Origin: Leptolyngbya sp. BC1307
GTDB lineage: Bacteria; Cyanobacteriota; Cyanobacteriia; Phormidesmidales; Phormidesmidaceae
Assembly: GCF_002286735.1 (NCBI RefSeq)
Contig: NZ_NRTA01000001.1
Coordinates: forward strand, 186,001 to 250,000
DNA length: 64,000 bases
Reading direction: 5' to 3'
In this document: in pieces, positions 43,505 through 52,144 of the stretch
Layout: every line of letters starts with the position of its first letter
How positions within the stretch are numbered: position 1 is the stretch's first letter
Notes under the pieces: model-generated
Databases searched by the model: none
Seen by the model: only the letters and a program-made list of their open reading frames with translations
Told to the model about the DNA's origin: nothing
Program-made: the position numbers and the translations under genes

Positions 43505-44776
43505 TCAATCATCCCAATTGCTCTCTTCCCAGTCGTCTTCAGCTGGCTCGTCTGTTGGTTCGGCGGTCATCGGCGGCGGCGGCGGCGGCGGCGGCGCTTC
43601 AGGCAAAGGTGACTGGGAGGAAGGGGGAGCGGCAGGGGGCGATCGCCGGGGAATATCAATCACAGGCTTAGCAGGTTTGGGTTTGGTCAATGAAGTAATG
43701 ACATCTCTAACCCACCCCACCAGGATTAGAGGCGCAGCTAGCAAACCGGGTTTTTCTCTAGCTTTCTGACCATCGGGTGAGCTAGAAATCACCTCGTCAG
43801 TCTCAAAGAGAGCGTCACCCCAATCTTCATCTAGGCCGGGCGATCGCGCCTCAACCCTCGCAGTCACTGCCTCATCCTCAGTCCTTTCAGGTCTATCTAT
43901 AGTAAAGCCATCCGCTTCAGATTGACTGGCTGCAGCCTGCTGAACATCTGGCGGTTCAGCTACCGATTGATTCAAGGCAGCATCCGACTCAGCCACAGCA
44001 GAAGTGTCCTGCACTTCCTCTGAGACTTCCTCTGAGACTTCCTCTGAGACTTCCTCTGAGACTTCCTCTGAGACGACTTCCTCTAAAGCCTTCTCAAGCT
44101 CCGCTTCACTCCCGGCTTCTACACCTTTGTCTTCTGCACTCCTGTCTCCTGTCTCCTCCACCTCAGCCGTTTCCACCGAAAGAATCTCAGCCTCCGCTGA
44201 AGGGGGCGCAGTATAGTCTGGCTCTGTAGCCGGTTCGAGGGCAGCCGGTGGTTCTTCAATCAGCGCCTCTAGCGTCAGGGCGGCTGACGGCTCAGGCAGC
44301 GTCGCTAACACACCGTCCTCCACAAATTCGTATTCATAGACGGGCCGACGGCGGGGATCGAGCCGCTGGGTGAGTCGTTTTGCTGATGACTCGCCTAAAG
44401 TTCGTTTCTGCAGCCGGATCGGGCGGACCGAGTCATCAGGTACCAAGCGCAGCTGATTGAGCCGACTTTTTGCCCAGTCTGTGACCACTTCTGGCGTCAG
44501 AACAACCGGTGTCTGCTGGTAGACCGGTGTTTTCTCGCGGCGCACTGTCAGAGTTTGCCAGCCTAAGCCCAGCAGCAGGGTCACCGCCGTCAGTTGGCCT
44601 AGCAGCACTGCTCCTGTGATCTGCCCAGCGCAAAACCACAGCACCACGGCGTAAAACATGCCCAGCCCACTCCACAAAAAGTCAGAGCGGCGGTGCACCT
44701 CCGGATAAAAGAAGGCAGCCATATAAAAGATAAAGCTGGCTGAGCCGAGCAGCACAGCTAAAACATTTGCGAGCAT
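43505..44776 (-). CDS. ycf66: Ycf66-family membrane protein with low-complexity tail
   Basis: The first 85 residues match Ycf66: ANVLAVLLGSASFIFYMAAF, YPEVHRRSDFLWSGLGMFYA and VLLGQLTAVTLLLGLGWQTL form three to four membrane helices. Ycf66 occurs in cyanobacteria and plastids; its function is poorly defined. Here the N-terminal part is followed by a long acidic, disordered tail (residues about 160-423). The tail contains a five-fold tandem repeat encoding SEEV-type units, an eight-proline run and the terminus PAEDDWEESNWDD. The protein is far longer than plain Ycf66 (about 100-300 residues). It lies upstream of ileS on the same strand. Confidence 0.85.
   Translation of the reverse strand: MLANVLAVLLGSASFIFYMAAFFYPEVHRRSDFLWSGLGMFYAVVLWFCAGQITGAVLLGQLTAVTLLLGLGWQTLTVRREKTPVYQQTPVVLTPEVVTDWAKSRLNQLRLVPDDSVRPIRLQKRTLGESSAKRLTQRLDPRRRPVYEYEFVEDGVLATLPEPSAALTLEALIEEPPAALEPATEPDYTAPPSAEAEILSVETAEVEETGDRSAEDKGVEAGSEAELEKALEEVVSEEVSEEVSEEVSEEVSEEVQDTSAVAESDAALNQSVAEPPDVQQAAASQSEADGFTIDRPERTEDEAVTARVEARSPGLDEDWGDALFETDEVISSSPDGQKAREKPGLLAAPLILVGWVRDVITSLTKPKPAKPVIDIPRRSPPAAPPSSQSPLPEAPPPPPPPPMTAEPTDEPAEDDWEESNWDD
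44013..44072. repeat. 12-bp coding tandem repeat (five copies) in the Ycf66-like gene
   Basis: The 12-base unit acttcctctgag is repeated five times without mismatch at 44013-44072, followed by a partial sixth copy after a 3-base insertion. On the minus strand it encodes the Ser-Glu-Glu-Val unit of the acidic tail. The unit length is a multiple of three, so copy-number change would lengthen or shorten the tail without frameshift. Confidence 0.95.
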
Positions 44777-44870
44777 TCGCCGACCGTTTGCGTCCGACTG
44801 GGTTTGCCTCCCTATTGTGGAGGATAAAGGCCGACTTGCGGTAGCTAGCCGTAAAACATCGCTGGGATCG

Positions 44871-45917
44871 CTACATCGCGCCCGACTTTTTGCTGAACAG
44901 TACCAGCACCGTTTTTACAATCAGCTGAATGTCATACAGCAGACTCCACTTACGCTGATACTCTAAATCGAGCTGAATCACTTCTTCAAAGGTGGTGACG
45001 GTCGAGCGGCCGTTGACCTGCCATTCGCCAGTCATGCCGGGCTTGACATTCAGGCGCTGCCACTGCGAGATCTCGTACTGGGCAATTTCATCCGGTGTCG
45101 GCGGGCGCGTCCCCACCAGGCTCATGTCGCCTTTGAGCACGTTCCAAAACTGAGGAAATTCATCCAGGCTGGTGCGCCGTAAAAATCGACCGATCTGGGT
45201 AATACGTGGGTCATTGTCGTTTTTGAATAGCGGCCCTTCTACTTTGTTGGCGACCTCGCGCTTGCGGGCTTCGGCATCGGTCACCATTGAGCGAAACTTC
45301 CAGATGGTGAAGCGTTTGCCCATCCAGGAGCAGCGGGTCTGAGCAAAGAAAATTGGGCCACCGTCTTCGCGTTTGATGGCGATCGCCACCACCACTGTCA
45401 AAACTGCCGTCAGCCCCAGCCCCACGAACGCCCCAATGATGTCCATCGCCCGCTTTGCTTTAGAACGGACTGATGGATGCGTCTCTGGCAGTTTTTCTAG
45501 AGCGGACTGCACTTGCGCTGGCGTCGTCGCTGAGGGATCTGTCGGTTTTGAAGCAGGCTCAATATGGAAAATCTGATCGAGTTCAGTCAGAGAAAGGGCC
45601 ATTAGCACCTGATTAGGCACATTCACGAGCCGCAGCCTTGCGCCTTGTGACTCGCAAAGCTTGTGGCAAATGACCAGAGCGCCAATGCCGCTGCTGTCGA
45701 TAAAGACCGTCTCACCAAAGTCTAAGACGACTTCTTTAAGATCAGGGTGATGGGCAAATGCCGTCTGACAGTCGCGCTTGAAGGCGACCGCCTCAACGAC
45801 CGTAAATGCTTTTGCAAGTTGAATGGTACCCATTGACTCCCAGACGGCTGCTTTAGAACTGGCGGCTTTAGGACTGGCATTGGGTGCAGCGGTAAAGCTT
45901 TGGTGGGGGCTAGTCAT
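44871..45917 (-). CDS. STAS domain fused to a bacterial sugar (undecaprenyl-phosphate) transferase
   Basis: A 348-residue fusion. Residues 28-122 are a STAS/anti-sigma-factor-antagonist domain: VVLDFGETVFIDSSGIGALV, with D74-S75-S76-G77 matching the phosphorylated DSSG loop of SpoIIAA, and RLRLVNVPNQVLMALSL. Residues 152-348 are a monotopic sugar-1-phosphate transferase: KRAMDIIGAFVGLGLTAVLT re-entrant helix, GPIFFAQTRCSWMGKRFTIW, KFRSMV, the catalytic LDEFPQFWNVLKGDMSLVG (D252, E253) and VKPGMTGEWQVNGRS. The C-terminal half starts lipid-linked glycan synthesis. The N-terminal half suggests control by serine phosphorylation/partner binding. The gene lies 10 kb from the exopolysaccharide operon, which has no such priming enzyme of its own. 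Confidence 0.93.
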   Translation of the reverse strand: MTSPHQSFTAAPNASPKAASSKAAVWESMGTIQLAKAFTVVEAVAFKRDCQTAFAHHPDLKEVVLDFGETVFIDSSGIGALVICHKLCESQGARLRLVNVPNQVLMALSLTELDQIFHIEPASKPTDPSATTPAQVQSALEKLPETHPSVRSKAKRAMDIIGAFVGLGLTAVLTVVVAIAIKREDGGPIFFAQTRCSWMGKRFTIWKFRSMVTDAEARKREVANKVEGPLFKNDNDPRITQIGRFLRRTSLDEFPQFWNVLKGDMSLVGTRPPTPDEIAQYEISQWQRLNVKPGMTGEWQVNGRSTVTTFEEVIQLDLEYQRKWSLLYDIQLIVKTVLVLFSKKSGAM

Positions 45918-46313
45918 GGCGTTAAATCGTCAGAGCAATTGCAGCTGCCTGGCCCTGCTTAGCTTCCCTAAAGTGGCTGCGCCCTCACAGTAGAAACACA
46001 GGTGCAGCGGTTAGCGCGGTAATTGTACAACGAGTGGAGACAGGCTTTGCTCGATCTTGGCTAAAAGGCAGACTCGCTCCATATCCATATATATAGGAGT
46101 GAATAGCCCTTTATCTGGTCAACTTATCGCAGAATAACCCGGCCTACCAGTACTTTTTACGGGCCTTTTGTCAGAACCTCATATCAGGTAGGGCTGCTTG
46201 TTGTTTTAATCAGGACGCTTGACAAAAGCCATTCGGGGGTTATCGGCAGTCTCTCATAGCAAGGGGCAAACGGCCCTGCGCCTTAGGACGTACCACCGAA
46301 GCGTCACTCAACC
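45918..46313. other. Intergenic region, no gene seen
   Basis: The 396 bp between the STAS-transferase start and the chrA stop contain no convincing ORF, tRNA or long inverted repeat. There is a short A/T-rich stretch (atatccatatatatagg near 46081-46097) that might include a -10 element for a minus-strand promoter of the fusion gene, but it is not consensus. The plus-strand frame running through this region into chrA is composition-driven. Confidence 0.5.
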
Positions 46314-47582
46314 TCAAGCGGCTAAGCCCGTTAGCGACAGCAGTAGACCTGCCGCTGCACCCGCTAGTACCAGCCAGGCAGAATTCACCTTGAAGCAAAA
46401 CACCATGATTGCACTCAAGACCGCCAGAATAACCGTCGGCCCATCAACCAGAGCCGCCTGCCCTAGGGTATAGGTGACGCCCGCCATCAGCCCTAGCGAA
46501 GCCGCATTGACGCCGTCTAAAAATCCGCGCGCCCAGGGCGATCGCCGCAGTTTGGGCACCCAAGGATTAACCAGGCCAACCAGCAGAAATGCCGGCAGAA
46601 AAATGCCGACGGTGCCAGCCAGCGCCCCGGCATGACCCGCTAGCAAGTAGCCGACAAACGTCGCGGTTGTAAAGACTGGCCCCGGCGTGAGCTGACCAAT
46701 GGCAACGGCATCTAACAGCTGCTGTGAAGTCAGCCACTGATTTTGCTCGACCAGATCGCGCTGCAAAAAGGCTAGCAGCACGTAGCCGCTGCCGTAGAGG
46801 ACACAGCCAATTTTAAGAAAGAATAAAAATACGCTGGCCCAGCCAATTGAGACGGCAGTCGCGGTGGTACTACCGACTTGAGCGATCGCACTAGAAAAAG
46901 GCAATAAAAAAGCGCCTGCGGTCGTCCCTCTAGACTGCCAGTTTTTAAACAGCATGACCGCCAGCCCGGCTAGCAGTAAGAGCGCCACCTCGTTGAGTCC
47001 GGCAAAGTAAGCAGCGATCGCCGCCATCCCAGCTAGCACTGTCGGCACGTCTTTAGCCGCCTTTCTCCCCAGCTTCACCAGCGCCTGTAGCACGACCGCG
47101 ATAATCACCGGTTTAATGCCATACAGCAACCATTCCACCTGAGGCACGGTCTGGTAGCGCTCGTAAAGCGCAGCTAGCAGCCAGACCAAAACCATCGCCG
47201 GCAAAATAAAGCTGCCACCCGCGACAAACAACCCCGGCCACCGGGCTCTCTCATAGCCAATATGAATCGCTAGCTCAGTTGAATTTGGCCCCGGCAGCAA
47301 ATTGGTCACCCCAATCAGGTCGAGCAGGTCTTCCCGGCTCATCCACTGCCGCCGCTTGACCACCTCATCATCCATCATCGCGACATGAGCAGCCGGGCCA
47401 CCGAAGGCCACCGTCCCCAGGCGAAAGAAGACAGCCGCTAGTTCTTTCAACCGCTGCTGCTGCTGTTCGGGAGGCAGCGTCGCGTAGGCAGCAGTGGCTG
47501 GCGATATTGGACTGCTTGCTTTCTCTGAGTTCACGTCAGATCTCCTGACCAAGGCATCAAGTTGACATCTCAGACTATACAA
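46314..47582 (-). CDS. chrA: Chromate transporter ChrA
   Basis: A 422-residue two-domain (long-chain) CHR protein. The N-terminal copy has FFRLGTVAFGGPAAHVAMMD, and the LTPGPVFTTATFVGYLLAG and LLPGPNSTELAIHIGY motifs show the internal duplication typical of the family. About ten hydrophobic segments are present. It exports chromate and affects sulfate-like oxyanion handling. It sits 66 bp downstream of glgB, with no functional link evident. Confidence 0.92.
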   Translation of the reverse strand: MYSLRCQLDALVRRSDVNSEKASSPISPATAAYATLPPEQQQQRLKELAAVFFRLGTVAFGGPAAHVAMMDDEVVKRRQWMSREDLLDLIGVTNLLPGPNSTELAIHIGYERARWPGLFVAGGSFILPAMVLVWLLAALYERYQTVPQVEWLLYGIKPVIIAVVLQALVKLGRKAAKDVPTVLAGMAAIAAYFAGLNEVALLLLAGLAVMLFKNWQSRGTTAGAFLLPFSSAIAQVGSTTATAVSIGWASVFLFFLKIGCVLYGSGYVLLAFLQRDLVEQNQWLTSQQLLDAVAIGQLTPGPVFTTATFVGYLLAGHAGALAGTVGIFLPAFLLVGLVNPWVPKLRRSPWARGFLDGVNAASLGLMAGVTYTLGQAALVDGPTVILAVLSAIMVFCFKVNSAWLVLAGAAAGLLLSLTGLAA

Positions 47583-47648
47583 AGCCTCAGGATAAAGCGC
47601 TGTATTTCAGAAGATAAAGCAGCTCATCTATTCCCGTTTAGAGGGGCA

Positions 47649-49952
47649 CTACTCGTCTGTATTACCAGTTAGGACAGCAGCCGTTTTCTGCTCATCAAGT
47701 TTGAGCATAATCACGCTTAAGGGAGGTAGCGTTAGATCTAGCGAGTAAGGACGGTTGTGAAAAGTCCAGTCTTCTGACCATTTGCCACCCAGGTTGCCGA
47801 TGTTTGCCCCGCCAAACTCACGAGCATCGCTATTGAAAATCTCCCGGTAGTAGCCCTTAGTCGGAATGCCGACCCGATAGTGGCTATGCGGCTGCGGTGT
47901 AAAATTACACACCGTTAAGATAAAGTCGTCGCTGTCTTTGTCGTAGCGAATAAATGACACCACGCTATGGCGATTGTCGCTACAGTCCACCCATTCAAAG
48001 CCTTCTTGAGAAAAGTCCTGCGTATACAGCGCAGGCTCGCGTCGATAGAGATGGTTGAGCCGCTCAATGCAGTGCTTGAGCTGCTTGTGGCCATCAAACT
48101 GCAATAGGTGCCACTCCAGGTCGCCCCATACATTCCACTCGCTCCACTGGCCAAACTCCATGCCCATAAACAGCGTCTTTTTGCCAGGATGAGCAAACAT
48201 ATAGGCGAAGAGCGATCGCAAATTCGCCATTTTTTGCCAGTCATCTCCCGGCATTTTGCCAATCATGTGGCTCTTGCCATGCACCACCTCATCATGTGAG
48301 AGCGCCAGCATAAAGTTTTCGCTAAAAGCGTACCAGATGCTGAACGTGACATTGTTTTGATGAAACTGTCGGAACCAGGGGTCCATCTCGAAATAATCGA
48401 GCATGTCGTTCATCCAGCCCATGTTCCACTTCAGGTTGAAGCCCAAACCACCGACATAGGTTGGCCAGGAAACCATCGGCCAGGAAGTCGATTCTTCAGC
48501 GATTGAAAGCGCGCCCGGATAGTAGCTAAAGATAGCGTGGTTCACCTGCTTGAGGCATTCCGCCGCTTCGATATTTTCCCGGCCACCGTAGTCGTTAGCG
48601 ACCCACTCACCTGGCTTGCGGTTGTAGTCCAGATAAAGCATCGAGGCCACCGCATCAACTCGAATGCCATCAATATGGTACTTATCAAACCAAAACAGCG
48701 CATTTGCTACTAAGAAATTGCGCACCTCGTGGCGACCGTAGTTAAACACCAGGGTGCCCCACTCTTTATGCTCACCGCGTCGGGGGTCAGCATGCTCATA
48801 CAGGTGCGTGCCGTCAAAGAAGGCTAAGCCGTGACCGTCTTTGGGAAAGTGGCCAGGCACCCAATCTACAATCACCCCAATGCCATGCTGATGACATTGA
48901 TCAACAAGATACATAAAGTCTTCCGGGGTGCCATAGCGAGAGGTCGGCGCGTAGTATCCCGTCACCTGATAGCCCCAAGACCCGTCAAAAGGGTGCTCAG
49001 CCACCGGCAATACCTCAATGTGGGTAAAGCCCATTTCCTGCACGTAGGGAATTAGCTTGGCCGCTAGCTCTCGGTAGGTGAGAAACCGCGCCCCCGGTTT
49101 GAGCTCAGCCACCGTTACCACCGGGGCGTCACTGCCGTCGGCCATCTTTGCGGGCTCTGCCGAAGACGCATGTAACCAAGAGCCCAAATGCAGCTCATAG
49201 ACCGAAATTGGCTGAGTCGTCGCGTCAGTCTGGCGGCGGTGCTCCATCCAGTCGCTATCTTGCCATGAGTGCTCCTCTAGATTGGTGACCACAGAGGCTG
49301 TCTTCGGTCTGACTTCCTGCTGAAATCCGTAGGGGTCTGACTTTTCGTAAATGTGCCCGTCGTAGTTTTTGATTTCGTACTTGTAAGAATCGCCCGCTTT
49401 GAGCTGCGGAACAAACAAGTCCCAAATACCGCTGTTGCCTTTACGCATCTGATACTGGCGACCGTCCCAGTTATTAAAATCGCCAATCACTGATACGTTG
49501 CGCGCGTTAGGGGCCCATACCGAAAAATAAACCCCCTTCACATCGCCGCTCACCGTGGGATGAGCGCCCATTTTTTCGTAAATGCGATGATGGTTGCCCT
49601 CAGCGAACAAATGCGCGTCAAAGTCGGTCAGTACCGGCGACTTAAATGCGTAAGGGTCGTAGACAACATGCTCATTAGCGCCTTCTTTGTAGCGAATCTG
49701 GTAGTTGGCTAGCTCCTGAGCGTCGATCACAACCTCAAAAAACTGAGGATGCTGATCATTTTGCATAGGGAACTCTTTACGCGCTTCGGGGATGACCACC
49801 CAGGCCGCATCTGCCTTGGGTAAATAGGTGCGCACAACCCAGACCTGCTGGCCGTCTTGCTCTATAGAATGCGGCCCTAAAACCTCAAAGGGGTTTTGGT
49901 GCTGATTCCAAACAATCCGCTCGATTTGTTCAAGAGCAATCGTTGACGACAT
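47649..49952 (-). CDS. glgB: 1,4-alpha-glucan (glycogen) branching enzyme
   Basis: The GH13 enzyme introduces alpha-1,6 branches into glycogen. An N-terminal CBM48 region (FSVWAPNARNVSVIGDFNNW) precedes the TIM barrel. Catalytic landmarks are VLPVAEHPFDGSWGYQVTGY, DGIRVDAVASMLYLDY (nucleophile Asp), IAEESTSW (acid/base Glu) and LSHDEVVHGK (transition-state Asp). I prefer the ATG at 49952 (MSSTIALEQ), with AGGTGA about 8 bases before it, over the GTG at 49970. About 767 residues, normal for cyanobacterial GlgB. Confidence 0.96.
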   Translation of the reverse strand: MSSTIALEQIERIVWNQHQNPFEVLGPHSIEQDGQQVWVVRTYLPKADAAWVVIPEARKEFPMQNDQHPQFFEVVIDAQELANYQIRYKEGANEHVVYDPYAFKSPVLTDFDAHLFAEGNHHRIYEKMGAHPTVSGDVKGVYFSVWAPNARNVSVIGDFNNWDGRQYQMRKGNSGIWDLFVPQLKAGDSYKYEIKNYDGHIYEKSDPYGFQQEVRPKTASVVTNLEEHSWQDSDWMEHRRQTDATTQPISVYELHLGSWLHASSAEPAKMADGSDAPVVTVAELKPGARFLTYRELAAKLIPYVQEMGFTHIEVLPVAEHPFDGSWGYQVTGYYAPTSRYGTPEDFMYLVDQCHQHGIGVIVDWVPGHFPKDGHGLAFFDGTHLYEHADPRRGEHKEWGTLVFNYGRHEVRNFLVANALFWFDKYHIDGIRVDAVASMLYLDYNRKPGEWVANDYGGRENIEAAECLKQVNHAIFSYYPGALSIAEESTSWPMVSWPTYVGGLGFNLKWNMGWMNDMLDYFEMDPWFRQFHQNNVTFSIWYAFSENFMLALSHDEVVHGKSHMIGKMPGDDWQKMANLRSLFAYMFAHPGKKTLFMGMEFGQWSEWNVWGDLEWHLLQFDGHKQLKHCIERLNHLYRREPALYTQDFSQEGFEWVDCSDNRHSVVSFIRYDKDSDDFILTVCNFTPQPHSHYRVGIPTKGYYREIFNSDAREFGGANIGNLGGKWSEDWTFHNRPYSLDLTLPPLSVIMLKLDEQKTAAVLTGNTDE

Positions 49953-49970
49953 ATAAATCACCTGGTTCAC

Positions 49971-50573
49971 GTAAGTTTTAAGTTAGAAGGGGCTGCTTTG
50001 CAGCTGATGTAGCTCCCTTTCGTTGGCCCTTGGCAACTAGCTGCACTTCCCAAGGCGCTAGATTGAAAAGACGGCTAAAGAATAGCTATATGGGCCTTTT
50101 AAGGACAAAGACCTATTTTGAGGACACTGCCCGCCCGCAGACTTTAGCAGCAATATTCGGGGCGTTTCTCAATCTATCAAAGACGACCTGCCCAATCGAA
50201 CGCTGTCCCCAAATTCTGTGCCCTTGAAATAGCTATGTATAGCCAGCAACAGTCATTGAATGCGCGTTTGATATGCTTGCAAGCTTAACAAAACTTGATG
50301 ACTTTAGGCGATTTTTCCAGGGAAAGCCCGGTTTTATAACCCGGCTAGATAGCCTAAGGCGAGAGCAATTGATATTTTCAACGCTCTTCCTTAAGTCTCT
50401 GCATACTCTGCATACCTGTTAGGTCTGACCTATCCTTTGCAGCTTAACTGTAGGTGGCAGCCCAGAAAACTACCTTATTACATAAATATTGACCGTCTGA
50501 ATTGACAGACTGGGCGGAACAATTCGTGCGGGTCGTTAGGATAGCTATCGGCGCATGGCGGTAGCGAGATGCG
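49971..50573. other. Long intergenic region upstream of glgB
   Basis: A 603-bp stretch without a supported gene separates glgB from the upstream minus-strand gene. Signals seen: a perfect odd dyad TAGGTC-t-GACCTA (50420-50432), a 9-bp tandem duplication of ctctgcata just before it (about 50398-50415), and GTCTG-aattga-CAGAC (near 50493-50508). The dyads look like regulator-binding sites or short hairpins; none is followed by a T-run. No tRNA. The glgB promoter must lie here. Confidence 0.5.
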
Positions 50574-50936
50574 CTACTGGATGAACGGCAAAATGGGCCG
50601 AACGGATCGCCGCAGTTGGAGAAGAAAAATCAGGTAGCGAACCTCTGTGCTGACTAAGGTATCGCCTGCAGGCGCTGCTAACACTTCCTGGATTTGAGCG
50701 TACTCGGCGGCGCTGAGGGGTTCTCCGGTGAGGGGCGATCGCGCCGCCGTAATCACTTCTGTCCGCAAAATTTCCTCAGGAATATCGGCAGCTGGCTCAA
50801 GCGCTGGATGCTCTGCAGAGATGGGCTCGGCGGGGGCGTTCTTCAGGTTAATTTCGGCAGCCGCTACCTGTACTGGCCCGATCCACAGTGCCACGCCTAG
50901 CCCCCAACCTAACTGGCCAAATGCTTTCAGCGCCAT
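50574..50936 (-). CDS. Small secreted conserved hypothetical protein
   Basis: A 120-residue protein with a signal-like N-terminus (LGWGLGVALWIGPVQVAAA, residues 9-27). The mature part contains EEILRTEVITAARSPLTGEP, LSAAEYAQIQE and the end YLIFLLQLRRSVRPILPFIQ. I recall a similar small exported protein in many cyanobacteria but know no function. A perfect SD (aaaggagg) lies 6-7 bases before the ATG, making the start secure. Confidence 0.78.
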   Translation of the reverse strand: MALKAFGQLGWGLGVALWIGPVQVAAAEINLKNAPAEPISAEHPALEPAADIPEEILRTEVITAARSPLTGEPLSAAEYAQIQEVLAAPAGDTLVSTEVRYLIFLLQLRRSVRPILPFIQ

Positions 50937-51085
50937 GGCAATCCTCCTTTAAGACAGCTACCATAGTGTCCCATAAGACATCGGTGTCGATCTTACCCGT
51001 GGCTTAAATTTGTAGAGTGCCAACGCTTAATGCAAAAGCTTTGGCACTGAGATGTTTGTGTATGCTTCTGTCCGAGGCTGGTCTA

Positions 51086-51091
51086 TATAAT
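51086..51091 (+). promoter_or_regulatory. Candidate -10 element before the PPC-domain gene
   Basis: A perfect TATAAT at 51086-51091, about 100 bp upstream of the plus-strand start at 51192. The -35 position (17-bp spacing) reads TGCTTC, a poor match. Supported only by the -10 sequence and its position in a short divergent spacer. Confidence 0.35.
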
Positions 51092-51191
51092 GCTCTCGGG
51101 CCAGCGACGCGGATGAAGCAACTCACTGGTCTCACGGGCATCTGCTTGACGAATTCCCGCCTGCCGAACTCATTAGGAACCTATCTGAGCT

Positions 51192-52040
51192 ATGAAATTT
51201 ATCACAGGGAAACTCCCTAACACTGCGACCCGTCTGCTTACCCGAGGGCTGTTGGCAGCAGCTGTGATTACCGGCGTCGCGGGAGTCGCCCACCGAGCTG
51301 CGATCGCTCAAACCGTCTTGCAGCAGCAAGGGACCCTAGCCCCGATGGAAGATACCTATACCTTTGACGGGGAGATGGGCCAGAGTATGACCATCGAACT
51401 TCAGAGTGAAGAATTTGACACCATTTTGATGCTCAAAGGCCCGAATGGCGAAGTCTTAACCTCTAACGATGACTACGGCGGTACGCTCAACTCTACTATT
51501 GTGTTTGAGCTGCCTGAGAGCGGTACCTATAGCGCGGTGGCCAGCTCATTTTCAGGGCAGGGCGGCAGCTACCAGATCGAAATCCGTCCGGCCAGTGAGT
51601 ATGAGCAGGTCTTTAGCCGGGCCTATAATCTCTCTATCTCAGAAGACTTTGCCGACTCGATTGAAGCCTATACAGCCGCGATCGCACTCGATGATACCAA
51701 TCCGGGTGCTTACTTAGGCCGCGCTGAAGCCACCATCAACCGATCCTACCTTGACGCTGACAGCAGCATCAGCGGCCCGACCGACCTGCCTGAGCCCGTG
51801 ATTGATGCTGTCGTCGCTGACTACCTCAAAGCCGCCGATTTGCTAGAGCAGCAGGGTCAGGCAGGCCCAGCCGCCTCCCTGCGCGAGCAAGCTCAGTACT
51901 TCACAGGGGAGCTTTCTGTTGAAGAACCGGCCCCCGTCCAACCTGAAGTCGCCCCGACGCCCCCAGCCGACAGCCCCATGCCTGTAGAGCCAGATGGCGG
52001 CATTGGCGACGGTGCGACCCCTCTACCTGACGCTGGGTAG
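51192..52040 (+). CDS. Secreted protein with pre-peptidase (PPC)-type beta domain
   Basis: A 282-residue protein with a signal peptide (ending about AIAQT, residues 36-41). Residues 48-130 form a PPC/jelly-roll domain: TYTFDGEMGQSMTIELQSEE, ILMLKGPNGEVLTSNDDYGG and ESGTYSAVASSFSGQGGSYQ. A helical TPR-like segment follows (YNLSISEDFADSIEAYTAAI, ALDDTNPGAYLGRAEATINR). A Pro/Glu-rich disordered tail ends the protein. Such PPC proteins are common in cyanobacterial envelopes; no protease domain is attached. Role unknown, probably surface or periplasmic binding. Confidence 0.85.
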   Translation: MKFITGKLPNTATRLLTRGLLAAAVITGVAGVAHRAAIAQTVLQQQGTLAPMEDTYTFDGEMGQSMTIELQSEEFDTILMLKGPNGEVLTSNDDYGGTLNSTIVFELPESGTYSAVASSFSGQGGSYQIEIRPASEYEQVFSRAYNLSISEDFADSIEAYTAAIALDDTNPGAYLGRAEATINRSYLDADSSISGPTDLPEPVIDAVVADYLKAADLLEQQGQAGPAASLREQAQYFTGELSVEEPAPVQPEVAPTPPADSPMPVEPDGGIGDGATPLPDAG

Positions 52041-52051
52041 CGTCTGATTTG

Positions 52052-52097
52052 AGCCACTCACCTCAGTGACTGATTAGCTCAGGTGAGTTTGGCTTTT
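52052..52097 (+). terminator. Putative terminator after the PPC-domain gene
   Basis: A stem formed by GCCACTCACCT and AGGTGAGTTTGGC (eight perfect core pairs, ACTCACCT/AGGTGAGT, plus GCC/GGC at the base) encloses a loop of about 17 bases and is followed by TTTT. It lies just after the plus-strand stop at 52038-52040 and before the convergent EamA gene. Confidence 0.6.
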
Positions 52098-52144
52098 GAC
52101 ATCTTCTTTGACATCTTCACTGAGCAGCGAGCGAAGTTAGGCCG

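Noticed and set aside
43518-43769. Gly-rich plus-strand frame over the GGC run
   Set aside because: Mirror of the poly-proline segment of the Ycf66-like protein; no start signal or recognisable domain.
46219-46473. 84-codon plus-strand frame overlapping chrA
   Set aside because: Most of it is antisense to chrA; no start signal.
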